Under the pieces are notes generated by a model. That model was not told where the DNA came from and searched no databases. It worked only from the letters and a program-made list of their open reading frames with translations. A stretch of 64,000 nt of DNA from Spirodela intermedia (taxonomy: Eukaryota; Streptophyta; Magnoliopsida; Alismatales; Araceae). The stretch spans positions 7,738,392 through 7,802,391 of the forward strand of contig LR746265.1 in NCBI GenBank assembly GCA_902729315.2, written 5' to 3'. A program made the translations under genes and the position numbers. Shown in pieces: positions 24,636 to 34,799 of the stretch (its first letter is position 1; each line of letters opens with the position of its first letter).

Positions 24636-25348
24636 TTTTTTTTTTTTTTTTTTTTTTTAAAGAAAAAGAAATTTGATTGAGTGATAAAAGTTTGACCTCA
24701 TTCCGAGGTTACATAAGTGGGATCTCATTCGCACAAGGGGCGAGGATGACATGAAGAATGAAAGACCTCTTTTGAAGAGGGGATGTGATGATACTGGAGA
24801 TAGACTCCAAGGCGTTCATCATATTTGAGGAAGGTGATTGATTTGCATTGGGTTGAAAAAGCATTTGAGTTCATGAAAGTTGGAAGATCTGCTCAACAGG
24901 AGTAGAACGAGAGCTCCATGTTGTGCACCATGCAATGTTCCTGCAAGACAAGAGTTTGCTGCAGTAAGTGGTTCTAAGAGATAAATAAATTGATATAAAG
25001 TGGTGAGAAAAGAGTGATTAGGGCAGTGAAGAGGATAGAACTATGCTGAAGCATGACAATAAGCCCAAATATGAACTTGCCTTGCTAGTGTTGCACGCAC
25101 CTAATCCCTCTGGCCAAGATCTTGTTAGTATCATCAGTTGCCGTACTTCCTCTAAGTAGGTAAGGGACCTTTCACCCCACGAGGAATGACTTGGTCTCTG
25201 GTTCTAACTCTTTTCTTTTCTCTTATTCTCTCTCATTGAGGGCCACTTCTTTTACCCTCCACTAATGTCCATTATTTGGTGTACAAGGGTAATTCCCTTT
25301 GGAGTATTAGGCTAGTGATTAAGGGAAGGGAAAAAGGTTGGCCTTTTT

Positions 25349-25384
<36 letters not shown>

Positions 25385-27102
25385 GGTTTAGGGCCCTTTC
25401 CCTCACCCTCCACTAATTGTCTATGATGGGCTAGTGATTCCGGGAAAAGAAGTAGGCTGTCTTTTTTTTTTTTTTTTTTTTTTTTTCCTAGAGAGAGAAA
25501 GGGAGGGAGAAAGAAATAGAGAATCGAGAGAGAGAGAGAGGAGAGAGGGTCAATCCTATGGATATAGATCTTTACCTTCTCATGGGTTCAAGCTGGCTGA
25601 TGGTACTAATAAGATCTTGAGAGAGGTGCTAGGTTGCCGATTCACAACTAGTTTGGCAGGTCTGATGTGCTATAGACCTATAGTTCAAAAGTGGGCCGAT
25701 GCCAACATATGTTGATAGTTCTATGTCCTCACTACTTGAGCATGATAGATAGTAGATGTGATGTGATTATGAGGAGAGTAATGATTGGAAGTAATGTACC
25801 CGAGTGGATTACGATGTGCCTTGTTGTCCGTGTTGTGTTGATAGGCAAAATGCATTCCACATCAGTGGTATGGGATGAGCGCCATGGTGATGTCATGGTT
25901 GTGGCTTGTGATAGACCTGAAAATAGAGACAAAGGAAACACGTACCTATATCTCCATTGTGGTCTTCAGCGGCCAATAGTAACCACCCCTGATCTCCTCC
26001 AAGCAATACGCCACTATCGTGGAGGGGCCGATAGTGGAGTGCGGTGTATGCATAAAGAGGGTATGCCGAGTCGCTCAAGTCTATGAGCACCTCGGGCTTC
26101 CAGGGGCATGTCCTGCCAAAAAGAGAAGACTGTCCTCCGACGCGATCTGACTCCATGCGCAGTAAGGGCATCAGCTGTCTGATTCCCTTCTCGGAATTGA
26201 TGCGTAATAGTTGTGATGCGTCCTCGACATCGCATGATGTCTGCCCAGATATTCTTGAGCCTCCAATGAGGACAAGAGTCTGCACGTAACATGTCCACTA
26301 ACACTTTGGAATCAGATTCTAAGACAATGTTAGTAATATTTTGCTCCTCACAAAGAAACAAACCATCCCGTATTGTCATAGCCTCTGCCACAGTAATAGT
26401 TTGTATATTATAAAAGTTCGAAAAGGCAAAGAGAATGCATCCTGTACTATCGCGTAAGATACCGCCTCCTCCAGATGATCCTGAGTTGCCTTGAGATGCT
26501 CCGTCGACGTTGAGTTTCCACTGTCCAGCCCTCAGTGGTGTCCATCTAACAGATCGGACAGTAGTCCAGGTCTGTGTAGGTATAATATGGAGTCCCCAAA
26601 GCCCAAAAGCCTCACAAACAGAACGCGAGCGTTTCGTTTTATTTGGCACTAAGGAATGAGTACTCCGAAGCCATTGTGTTACGTGCCTCATAATCTCTGT
26701 GGCACGCATCACTTGGCATGCATATCGAGATGAGTTACGTCCCTTCCATATTTCCCATAACATATATGCTATGGAGATACGGATGAAAGGACAAACCTTG
26801 ACACTCGTCGGTGAGTCAAAGACTCTCCTAAAGACCTCTAGTGGTGGTCTCGTAGGTCTGTACGAGAGCATTGGAAGCCAATTCGCTAGAAGTTGACTCC
26901 AACACTCGACAGCGATATCACTATGGAAAAATAAATGTTCCATACTTTCGTCTGTCGTGATGGAGCAACAATGACATTTCCTTTTCACCTCCTGATCAAT
27001 GACAATCACTCGATCGTTGGTGGGTAGTCCTCGGTGCATGAACTTCCACAGGAAGAACGAAACACGAGATGTGATGGCCGGATGCCATATGAGATTTCCC
27101 CA
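24636..27102 (-). mobile_element. 5'-truncated LINE 2, minus strand
   Basis: A non-LTR retrotransposon of about 2.47 kb read on the minus strand. It begins at 27102 inside the zf-RVT coding region and ends in a 25-bp poly(A) tail (poly(T) at 24634-24658 on the plus strand). Perfect 17-bp flanking repeats prove target-primed insertion with 5' truncation. The 3' untranslated part is long (about 1.35 kb) and contains internal A-rich tracts and repeated units shared with LINE 1. Endonuclease and reverse transcriptase are missing, so it cannot move by itself. Confidence 0.92.
26014..27102 (-). CDS. LINE ORF2 C-terminus: zf-RVT and RNase H (partial)
   Basis: The open frame enters at the truncated 5' end (TGG at 27102) and runs to a stop at 26014. 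Numbered from the first ATG (27039), a zf-RVT zinc-binding region spans about 1-110 (KRKCHCC, then EHLFFHS and a WEIWKGRN segment). An RVT_3-type RNase H domain spans about 172-296. The four acidic RNase H residues are present: D179 in NVDGAS, E219 in VAEAMTIRDG, D243 in ESDSKVLVD and D290 in REGNQTADAL. The intact frame suggests a young insertion. It has no start codon of its own in the element and is probably not expressed as a host protein. Confidence 0.88.
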   Translation of the reverse strand, partial: WGNLIWHPAITSRVSFFLWKFMHRGLPTNDRVIVIDQEVKRKCHCCSITTDESMEHLFFHSDIAVECWSQLLANWLPMLSYRPTRPPLEVFRRVFDSPTSVKVCPFIRISIAYMLWEIWKGRNSSRYACQVMRATEIMRHVTQWLRSTHSLVPNKTKRSRSVCEAFGLWGLHIIPTQTWTTVRSVRWTPLRAGQWKLNVDGASQGNSGSSGGGGILRDSTGCILFAFSNFYNIQTITVAEAMTIRDGLFLCEEQNITNIVLESDSKVLVDMLRADSCPHWRLKNIWADIMRCRGRITTITHQFREGNQTADALTAHGVRSRRRTVFSFWQDMPLEARGAHRLERLGIPSLCIHRTPLSAPPR

Positions 27103-27119
27103 AACTTGATAGAAGGGTT
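27103..27119. repeat. right target-site duplication of LINE 2
   Basis: Exact copy of 24619-24635, directly next to the truncated 5' end of the LINE. Confidence 0.9.
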
Positions 27120-27938
27120 AAATCATGAATTTTGATCTCTTTGAACTCTCTTCTACACGACCCAAGGAAGTAATTAAAGAGCACTTGGCCTAAGGAATTT
27201 GTGGAAGGGAAGGGGTGGAAATGATGGAGCAAGTGAAAGATGAAGAAGGATCAAAACTAATACTTTGACCCTTTCAGCCTCTTCCTAAGGATAAAAGTTG
27301 ACTCTCACAACCTCCCCTAGAAGGAGCAAATTTGGAAGATAATTCTTTACACAAGAAGGTTTCACAAATGTCACTAAATACATAAAAGTTTATCTCCCCA
27401 TTTATAGGATAATTACAAGGATGAAACATAGAAGTCAAGGTTGTGCCTTATTCTTGTTGACTGATGAAGTGGGGTTGGCTCCTCAAAAGGTTGCCTTGAA
27501 GAGTTGTCTAGCCAACCCTCGGAAGTACCTCTTCCAAATGGGCCCCATTCTTTTGGGCTTCAGCTGAATTTTTGTCTAGCTGTCCCCCATCAGTTCACCA
27601 TTGGTGGAATTTTTGTCCAAGTTCACCATGACCAAGTACAATTGGCCTTGCCTCCCAGTTAAAGTTCTGATTTTGGCTGACTTTGACCCCATCAGTTTCA
27701 CCAGCAACATAGTTTCATTGTCAACAGCCATATTTTCTCTTACCTCTCCTTTTCTTTCTGATTTTAGGTTTAGTTTTTCTCAATTAATTTTATTTTATTT
27801 TTGAGATTTTTCCTATCATTTTCTTTAGAATATGTTTCAGGTCTTGAGTCATTTATCAATGATGAACGTGGGCACACATGAAATTAGAAGATTTAGGTTT
27901 CAAACACTTTCTGAAATGTTTAAGACATGGAGAAGATC

Positions 27939-27940
<2 letters not shown>
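27120..27940. other. intergenic or retroelement-derived, unresolved
   Basis: Contains a TAGAAGGAGCAAATTTGG / CTCCCCATTTATAGGATAA region that looks like LTR or leader DNA, but no coding domain. The sequence before the LINE insertion (up to 24618) continues here, since the LINE split it. Confidence 0.35.

Positions 27941-28002
<62 letters not shown>
27941..28002. repeat. (ATT)n microsatellite
   Basis: About 20 uninterrupted ATT units. Confidence 0.95.
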
Positions 28003-28139
28003 TTAAAATAAGTTATTTAAAATAAAAAATTGATATTGAGATTGACAATCATCCATGTGATGATGAATTCACAAAATTAAATCTTTATTCTTCTTTAAAT
28101 TTAGTTTATAAATATGTTAAGTTGATCATTTTTTTTACA

Positions 28140-28700
28140 ACAAAAAAATTGATATCAATTTATCTATTTTATCATCTTCCTCAGATGAATGTTTTGATCA
28201 TTTAAAATATGTTTTTTCTAGATGTGTTAAAACAAACTAGGTTCTTAGTTGGGAGAAGAGTCAATTCATAGTTAGGGAAGGAATTGTACTAAGACAATGA
28301 TTAGTGAAAAGGGGAGATAACTAGGCAAAGCTAAAGTAGAAGTGATCCAAAGCTTGATTCCACCCAACTATATAAAAAAACTTAGATAATTCCTTGAACA
28401 TATTAGATTTTATACATGATTAATTAATAAATTCTCTAAAATTATTAAACCATTAATTGCACTCTTGGTAAAAGAGGCTCCTTTTCCTTTTTTATGTTGT
28501 ATGCCTTGTAGCATTTAATGTCTTAAAGTTCTCATTAGTAGAAGCTCCTAATTGGAATTATATATTTGAGATCATGTGTGATGTGTCCAATTACACTTTA
28601 GGTGTATTCTTAGGACAGAAAATAGATAAAAAATTAGTAGTCATATATCATCCTAGCAAGATGATGAATGAAGGTCAGTTGAATCACACAACTAAAAAAC
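28140..28700 (+). pseudogene. Gypsy reverse transcriptase / RNase H start, broken
   Basis: Translated with frame changes, it shows the C-terminal RT and early RNase H motifs of Athila/Tat-type Gypsy elements in order: a CVKTNLVLSWEK-like segment, EGIVL, FLEHIRFYT, FSKIIKPLIALLVKEAPF, then DHV/CVQLHF...ILRTENR and NEGQLNHTTKK (equivalent of the LNYTTTEKE region). Many stops and frameshifts make it non-functional. It stops abruptly at about 28700, where the strand of homology switches. Confidence 0.7.
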
Positions 28701-29815
28701 TAGATGACATGTTTTTCCATTGGCTAATCACACAACTAAAAAATTAGTAGTCATATAAGAAGCACTTGTTGTTATTTTATAATTTCTATAAGCCCAAAGT
28801 GCATCATTCAACCTAAGGGACAAGTGCTTCTTATTAGACTTAACAACTATTTGTAACATATTTTTAATTCATTTATTTGAAATTTCAACCTAGCCATTAA
28901 TTTGGGGGTGATATCGAGTTGCTATCCTATGGTTGACCACATATTTTCTAAGTAAACTTGTAAAATAACAATTGGTACAATAGGTGACTCCATCACTAAT
29001 GATGGCTCTAGACATCCGAAGCTAGAGAAAAAAATTTGTTGGACAAATTTAATAACTACCTTACATTCATTAGTTCAACATGGAATAGCCTTAATCTACA
29101 TGACAAATAATCAACAACTAACAAAATATATTAATGTCCAAAGTAGATTGGAAATAGTCTCATGAAATTGAGTCCCCCAAACATTAAAGATTTCTATGAT
29201 GAAGTTGGACTCAAAGGCATCATATCTTTTCTTGACATATTAATAAAATTTTGACAACTAATATATTTTACCAAAATGATACACATCCTTAAATAATAAT
29301 GACCAATAAAAATTGCTTTGTAACACTTTAGTTGTTGTTTTCCTTCTAGAGAAGTGATCTCCACAAGCTGACGAGTGACAAAACTCAAAAATACTATATT
29401 TATCTAAACCTAAGTGAAATAAAGATATCAACTAAAAATAAAAATTCATCTTGGAGAAAATCACATTCTTTCGTCTTGATTCCATCCTTTGAAAGTCTGT
29501 CTTGTCACTAGACAAATAATATGACGCAAACCAAGGCATTTTTTTGTTAGACAATTAATGTGTTCAGTAGGAAAGATATCATGTGATGGGTTATTCTCAA
29601 ATAAATTTATTCTAGACAAATAACTTTTCACCACATTCTCACATCCTTGTCATGTCTGATCTCTAGATCAAACTGCACCAATAATAAAATCCACCTAATC
29701 ACCTATAGCTTGGCTTCCATTTTCATGAGTAGATATTTAATAATGAATGGTTTGTATACAATCACTTTTGTTTCTAATAAGTATGACCTAAATTTTTCCA
29801 AGACCAAAACTACTA
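28701..29815 (-). pseudogene. Gypsy RNase H end and integrase, inverted, broken
   Basis: On the minus strand from 29815 leftwards, it shows LEKFRSYLLETKVIVY (RNase H), RWILLLVQFDLEIR, then a zinc-binding integrase N-terminus (KQQLKCYKAIF, SCQNFINMSRKD at 29194-29388), an integrase core piece (KFVQQIFFSSFG) and ITPKLMARLKFQINELK followed by PLGMMHFGL. The order matches the part of pol that should directly follow the plus-strand fragment at 28140-28700, but on the opposite strand. Stops occur throughout. Confidence 0.7.
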
Positions 29816-29818
29816 CTA

Positions 29819-29821
<3 letters not shown>

Positions 29822-29855
<34 letters not shown>
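29822..29855. repeat. (GA)n microsatellite
   Basis: About 17 GA units at the outer edge of the inverted pol fragment and the start of a duplicated host block. Confidence 0.95.
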
Positions 29856-29859
<4 letters not shown>

Positions 29860-30069
29860 CATGAAACCACCAATATTTAGTGAAAATGTGTTCTGGGGTT
29901 TTAGGTCACACTTATATATGTTTTGTTCGGTTGTCTAAGACTAGAAAGATCAGCCCAGCGTGTGCTTTAGGCTTGGTCCATTGACACCGCTAACATAAAA
30001 ATCTGGTGGGGGCGAATTAACACTTCAAACCCATGATCGATCTTTCCCTTGGTTGACTCCGTGCTTTTT

Positions 30070-30648
30070 TTTTCAGAGGATGGGGTCTTTTTATCTGTAA
30101 AAAAGTTCGGGGCTATTCAAAAATATTTTACATTCCGCTTGCCTCTGTTCTTGTGCTTGGGCGAGACGGATTATTTGTCAGTATGTCCCTTCATCTATTA
30201 TTTATGAAAAATCCAATCCCTCAGTTATTTTAAGCGCTCAGTTATTTTTTATTACTAAAATACTACAACCGTGCGATCGGGGCAAGGCGATGTACGGGTC
30301 TTCTGCGAAAATATATGCTCACGTTGGCGCGAATCCCTCTGACCAGACTTTGTCAGGGCCTGAACGGTCAGCCAATTTAGCCGCCGCCATCACGTGATCA
30401 TCTTTCTAGCCGTCCAACAGGTTCTTCGCCATCACAGACCGTATCAGTCGGTAAGAAAACCCGGTTTACGTTAATGGGACCCATCCCGCGGTTCAACGGG
30501 AACCCCTAAACGGTAAAAGGATCACGACTTGGCCTCGGTCTCTACCACCGGTAGTCCGCTTCGTCTTCCTTCGCTCTAGTGCTTGCCTCTTTCAGGTTGT
30601 TTTTCACGGAGGTTGGTCTGCTGTCGGATAGGATCTTCGCATCACGGT
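30070..30648 (+). pseudogene. truncated duplicate of bHLH promoter and first codons
   Basis: Matches 51670-52585 in order: GGGGCTATTCA, GTCCCTTC(A/G)TCTATTATTTATGAAAA, GTGC(G/A)A(T/C)CGGG, GCGAATCCC, CAGGGCCTGA / CGGGGCCTGA, CATCACGTGA, GGTTCA(A/G)CGG, TCTTCGTCTTCC-like and CTCTTTCAGGT. Where the bHLH gene has CCATGGAGACT, this copy has CACGGAGGTT, so the initiator is lost. Homology ends about 35 bp into the coding region. About 150 bp including the TATA box and the proximal G-box are missing. It is a dead fragment with no coding capacity. Confidence 0.82.
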
Positions 30649-30669
30649 GAAGAAAGGCATCAGACATTA

Positions 30670-32640
30670 ACGAGTATCATTTCTTGAATTCTCATCAATC
30701 ATAATTAAATATCGTGATTCAAGACAAACCTAAAAGCAAAGCATGAATCAATCATCTAATCGCTATTGTTGAATTGTGTCTTAGATGCCAACAAGTTAAA
30801 TGGATGACACAATTTTACAGGCTACGAAGCATTGAATAATTCTGGAATGAAATGTCAGCATTTAGATTAATACATTAAAACACTCATCATTATGCAAGGT
30901 AGATCATGATGTTCCAGCTACCTTCAGTTATTACCAACTCAACAACTAGCTGGTAATGCTTTTCTTTCTCACTGCTAATAATGAGTCGAACAACCCGCAA
31001 TATACAACAGTGCCTTTCCATGAAATATTTAATATGATCCCTTCATTCAATTTGATGTAACTTGTTTTTTCAATATGATCCTATTTGCGTTCTCGTGATT
31101 TGGTTAGATACCAGTAAGCGATCCGAGTCTATTGAAGATAACTTTGACTCTTTTAGCACTCCTTTCTTCAAGAGTTAGGTTCTCCTTTTTATTCTATTGT
31201 TAATTATCTTTAATACAACTCATTATCATTAGTAATTTTCTGACTATTATTAATAGTCGCCCTAATTGCTTCAATGATAGAGATAAAGGGAATATGTACG
31301 TAGAAAACTTTCTGACAAAGGGAGACTTCATGTGACTAGACTTTGAGGCCAATCTTACTTCCTTACTGTAAATATGATTGTTTTGATGATAACAATAGTG
31401 ACCTATTGATAGCTTAATAAGATTCTTGTGGATCAAATTCATGACAGTTTATCTTCTGCTTTCTAGCGATGTATACCTGCTATTTATGAAAAGAATACCT
31501 TACAACTGCTGTAAAGTAGCTGGCATCTGCTTGTAACTTGCAGTAAGAAGGCTGATTTTTCAAATGCTTGAGGTGAAATAACTATACACTAAAACAGTCA
31601 ACTCACGCATTCATTTCCTAACTTCAGATGAAACATAGAAGGTTTCTTCAGAGCAATAATTGATGCATAATGGATGAAAAGACTCCTGATTTCACATGTG
31701 ATGTTCTGGGCTTCAATCAATGCACATCATCCACTTACCCCTAACTACTTTCTTATGTCTTTAATACCTGACTTGGTCATGAAAGCTCACAAGCCCATGT
31801 GGCAGTGTTGTATGCCTAGAAGTCCATAAATTCAACATGTTGGCGAATACCCACACGTGCTTCCTTTTTCTCGAATAAGTGATATGACAGAGGGGAAGAA
31901 ATAAAAGTATTGATTGTAATAAGAACCATACGGACTAATTAGAGTGACGACCACAAGCCCGTCGGTCGCAAGAGATATTATCAATTATCAGCCATCCACC
32001 AGATCTTAGTGGACCAAACGGGGACTGACGAGTTTTCACTATTTAACAGTTCCATAACTTAAAAGCTCGTAAAGTATACAGTAATTAAACATTTCAGAAT
32101 TGAAGACAAATACCTCCAAAATCATCAGCAATAGAAAATCCAGCTTGTTTTCTTCACATCATCCATCCTGACCTCAAATATATCTGCTTGATGTCATCCT
32201 CGCTTTATTTATATCCTGATTAAATGATTGTAATAGCCAGCCCGCCAAGTATATACTGCTATGGTCGAGAAACTGGCTTAACCTTGTTCTAACTACACTT
32301 GCGCCTTTGAACAACTGCAGCTTCTATGTTTCTTATTACTATTATTTCTGAGTTTACTGCTACTATTCTTTCAGTAGGAACGAATGACATGGATGTACTT
32401 CAAGCTCGTGGCGAATCAATCCAAACACCAAAGCGTGAGACTTCAGCATGATCAAAACCTTCCACCGATGATATTCTAGTTTGGGATTTATGCTGCCACT
32501 TCTTCATCTTCAGTGAAAACATGACAATCATTTGTGGGTTTCTCAGAGCGATCATGAAAGGGGACACTATTCGTATTAGCATTGAATACTTTTTAATTGA
32601 GTCTGCTGCCAAATAATTGTGGACAGTCTATCATCTTTTG
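30670..32640 (+). repeat. lectin duplication block C, upstream part
   Basis: The first part (30670-31010) matches 55800-56230, and later parts match the upstream region of lectin 2 in order (see that block). It joins the truncated bHLH fragment to the lectin 3 promoter. Confidence 0.75.
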
Positions 32641-32700
32641 CCACGCAGTTCATCATTATCTTCTCACTTGCTCCACGACTAGACGTAAAGCACACTATAC

Positions 32701-32746
32701 CACGTGCAAGGTCTCATCAGAAGGGACCATTTCTTTCTTATAAATA
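32701..32746 (+). promoter_or_regulatory. lectin 3 core promoter: G-box and TATA box
   Basis: CACGTG at 32701-32706 lies 33 bp before TATAAATA at 32739-32746; the ATG is 90 bp further. The same pair, with the same spacing, is present in lectin 4. G-boxes bind bZIP and bHLH factors; which factor acts here is unknown. Confidence 0.75.
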
Positions 32747-32828
32747 GAGAGGTTTTCCACGATGCTCTCGTACTCAGTTGAGTCCATACAAGAGCAGGAT
32801 TGCCTTTTGGGATCTCTGGGCAGCAACA

Positions 32829-33302
32829 ATGGTCGCCCGAAACCTGATTTCCCTCCCCCTACTTATCCTCCTATGTCTTCTCTCGTCACCATGCTCGGCC
32901 AGGAACACCCTTCGTAGCGGACAGACCCTCTTCCAACGCCAATCCTTGAACTATAACAACTATTTCTTTACCATGCAGAGCGACTGCAACCTGGTGTTGT
33001 ACGATGGCGGTGCCGTTTGGGCTTCCGGTACAAATGGCAGGGCAACGAATTGCCGTGCCACCATGCAGAGTGATGGGAACCTTGTTATCTACACTGGCAA
33101 CAGACCAGTGTGGGCGAGCAACACAAATGGTGGCACCGCAGACTATGTCCTTATCCTCCAACCTGACCGTAATGTTGTCATCTACGACGGATCACGTGCG
33201 ATCTGGGCAACAGGCACCAACGTCTTTGGTGCTGGAGTGACCATAGCGCCCCGTAAGAATGTGACTTCCACTCCGGCAGCTGTGGCGGTCAAGAAGCCTT
33301 AA
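32829..33302 (+). CDS. GNA-like mannose-binding lectin 3
   Basis: A 157-residue secreted lectin, the same length as lectin 1 and very similar to it. An in-frame ATG at 32778 would add 17 residues ahead of the signal peptide, so the ATG at 32829 (MVARN) is preferred. Signal peptide to about residue 24; three intact mannose motifs QSDCNLVLY (50-58), QSDGNLVIY (80-88) and QPDRNVVIY (111-119); C53 and C75 conserved; NVT sequon in the C-terminal tail. It has a TATA box, a nearby G-box and an AATAAA about 270 bp after the stop, so it is the best-preserved copy. Lectin 4 is its tandem duplicate. Mannose binding and entry to the secretory pathway are expected from the family. Confidence 0.94.
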   Translation: MVARNLISLPLLILLCLLSSPCSARNTLRSGQTLFQRQSLNYNNYFFTMQSDCNLVLYDGGAVWASGTNGRATNCRATMQSDGNLVIYTGNRPVWASNTNGGTADYVLILQPDRNVVIYDGSRAIWATGTNVFGAGVTIAPRKNVTSTPAAVAVKKP

Positions 33303-33573
33303 ACTACGGTGAGTACTTGGAAAGAAATAGTAAGAAGGTACATCGCATCGATGTCTACTACTAGTGAGCCTGAAGAAATAATGAGTACTTATGAGTGTGT
33401 AAGTTGTCTCGTCTACTCTCGTTCTCTCGGATTGCCAAGAACACCCTCTGAAGTGAGGACCAGAGGAAATGCGGTCTTGTGATTTAGGATTATGTTTGTG
33501 CGAGCCAGGGGAACAGGTGGATCTTTGTTAGGTCTCCCTTGAAGCGCAACCTATCCAAACTACCTATACATGT

Positions 33574-33579
33574 AATAAA
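33574..33579 (+). terminator. candidate poly(A) signal of lectin 3
   Basis: AATAAA about 270 bp after the stop codon, inside a segment conserved after lectin 4. Confidence 0.5.
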
Positions 33580-33599
33580 CAAGGGACCATGACTATCAT

Positions 33600-34040
33600 G
33601 TTATAGAGACCTCAAATCCACATATAATAATACGTTCTACTATATTCTATATCTCTTATTTGTAAATTTTATGCGTAAATGTGACCAAAATAACACCGTT
33701 ATCCAGTCATTGCAAGTGAATTCTGAATTTATGATAGGTGTAACCTCAGCACTAGATAATTATAAATTTACTATAGCCCATTGAAAACCATATTTATCAG
33801 CTTCTCTTATGCTGTTATAAAAGTAATTTTCAGATTCATTAACTCATCACATTTTCTCAAAAGAAAAGCTCAATCTTGACTGCTTGAATTAATGGGCTTA
33901 GGTGGGCATATGTTTGTTAAGTACTCAAACATGAGAATTAAACAACTAAATGCTCTTGTATGTATTGTTGGGGATGATAGTGCTTACCATCTATTGGCAT
34001 GAGGTCATGGGCTTCATGGTGTACATACTTATTTTCAAGA
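33600..34040. other. AT-rich spacer, nothing recognised
   Basis: Present between lectin 3 and the GC-rich element but absent from the second tandem unit, so it was lost there or inserted here. Confidence 0.5.
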
Positions 34041-34300
34041 AAAGTATAAGTTTTTTTTCGAACAAGGGAAATCCTACGTTGTTATCTGGTACGACAAGAT
34101 TGATCAGCTTTACAAAGCTGATACGAGATGGGGAACAGAAACAGATATATAATGGGCTTATCTTGCGATTCAAGCTGATAGGCCTCTATCCTCCTAGATC
34201 GTCCTGTAGGCTCAAAAAATCGCGGTCACTCCTAGACCTCAGACTCCGCTGAACACAACGAAGCGAATCGCGCCGCCGTGCGCCATTCGTTCCCACTGGC

Positions 34301-34610
34301 GAGCACCTTGACCGCGTCACGCCCCGTTGATGCCATCCGCCCGGGTTACGCGCTTCCACACCTCAGCCTCCGCTGATCAGGGCGTGGCAAGCCGTGCCGT
34401 CGTGTGCCTCACGCGCCTGCCGAGGAGCACCTTGACCGCGTCACGCCCCGTTAATGCCATCCGCCCGGGTTACGCACTCCCACGCCTCAGCCTGCGCTGC
34501 TCACGGCGTGCCAACCGTGCCGTCGTGCGCCGCACGCGCCTGCCGACGAGCTCCTTGACCGCGTCATGCCCCATCGATACCATTCGCGCGGGTCATGCGG
34601 TTCCACGTGA
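34301..34610 (+). repeat. GC-rich tandem repeat, about 124-bp period
   Basis: Units begin with GAGC(A/T)CCTTGACCGCGTCA at 34301, 34425 and 34548, giving periods of 124 and 123 bp and about 2.5 copies. They contain GCCATCCGCCCGGGTTACGC and GTGCCGTCGTG. A related unit recurs at 35985-36160 in the second tandem block. Confidence 0.9.
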
Positions 34611-34696
34611 GAGCCTAACAGTTAATCAATATCTTTTGCCACAGTTGATCGTTATCTTCTCACTTGCTCCACGACTAGACGTAAAGCACACTATAC

Positions 34697-34740
34697 CACG
34701 TGCAAGGTCTCATCAGAAGGGACCATTTCTTTCTTATAAA
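34697..34740 (+). promoter_or_regulatory. lectin 4 core promoter: G-box and TATA box
   Basis: CACGTG at 34697-34702 and TATAAA at 34735-34740 keep the spacing seen in lectin 3. The TATA context is TATAAATG instead of TATAAATA. Confidence 0.7.
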
Positions 34741-34799
34741 TGGAGAGCCTTTCTACGTACAAGAGCAGCACTGCCTTTTGGGATCTCTGGGCAGCAACA

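Larger units (their letters stand above)
32628..34620 (+). repeat. tandem duplication unit 1 (lectin 3 unit)
   Basis: Runs from the proximal lectin promoter (ATCTTTTGCCAC) through lectin 3 and its 3' flank to a GC-rich element that starts at AACAAGGGAAATCCTACGTT (about 34060). Unit 2 (34621 to about 36500) repeats the same order. Confidence 0.85.
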
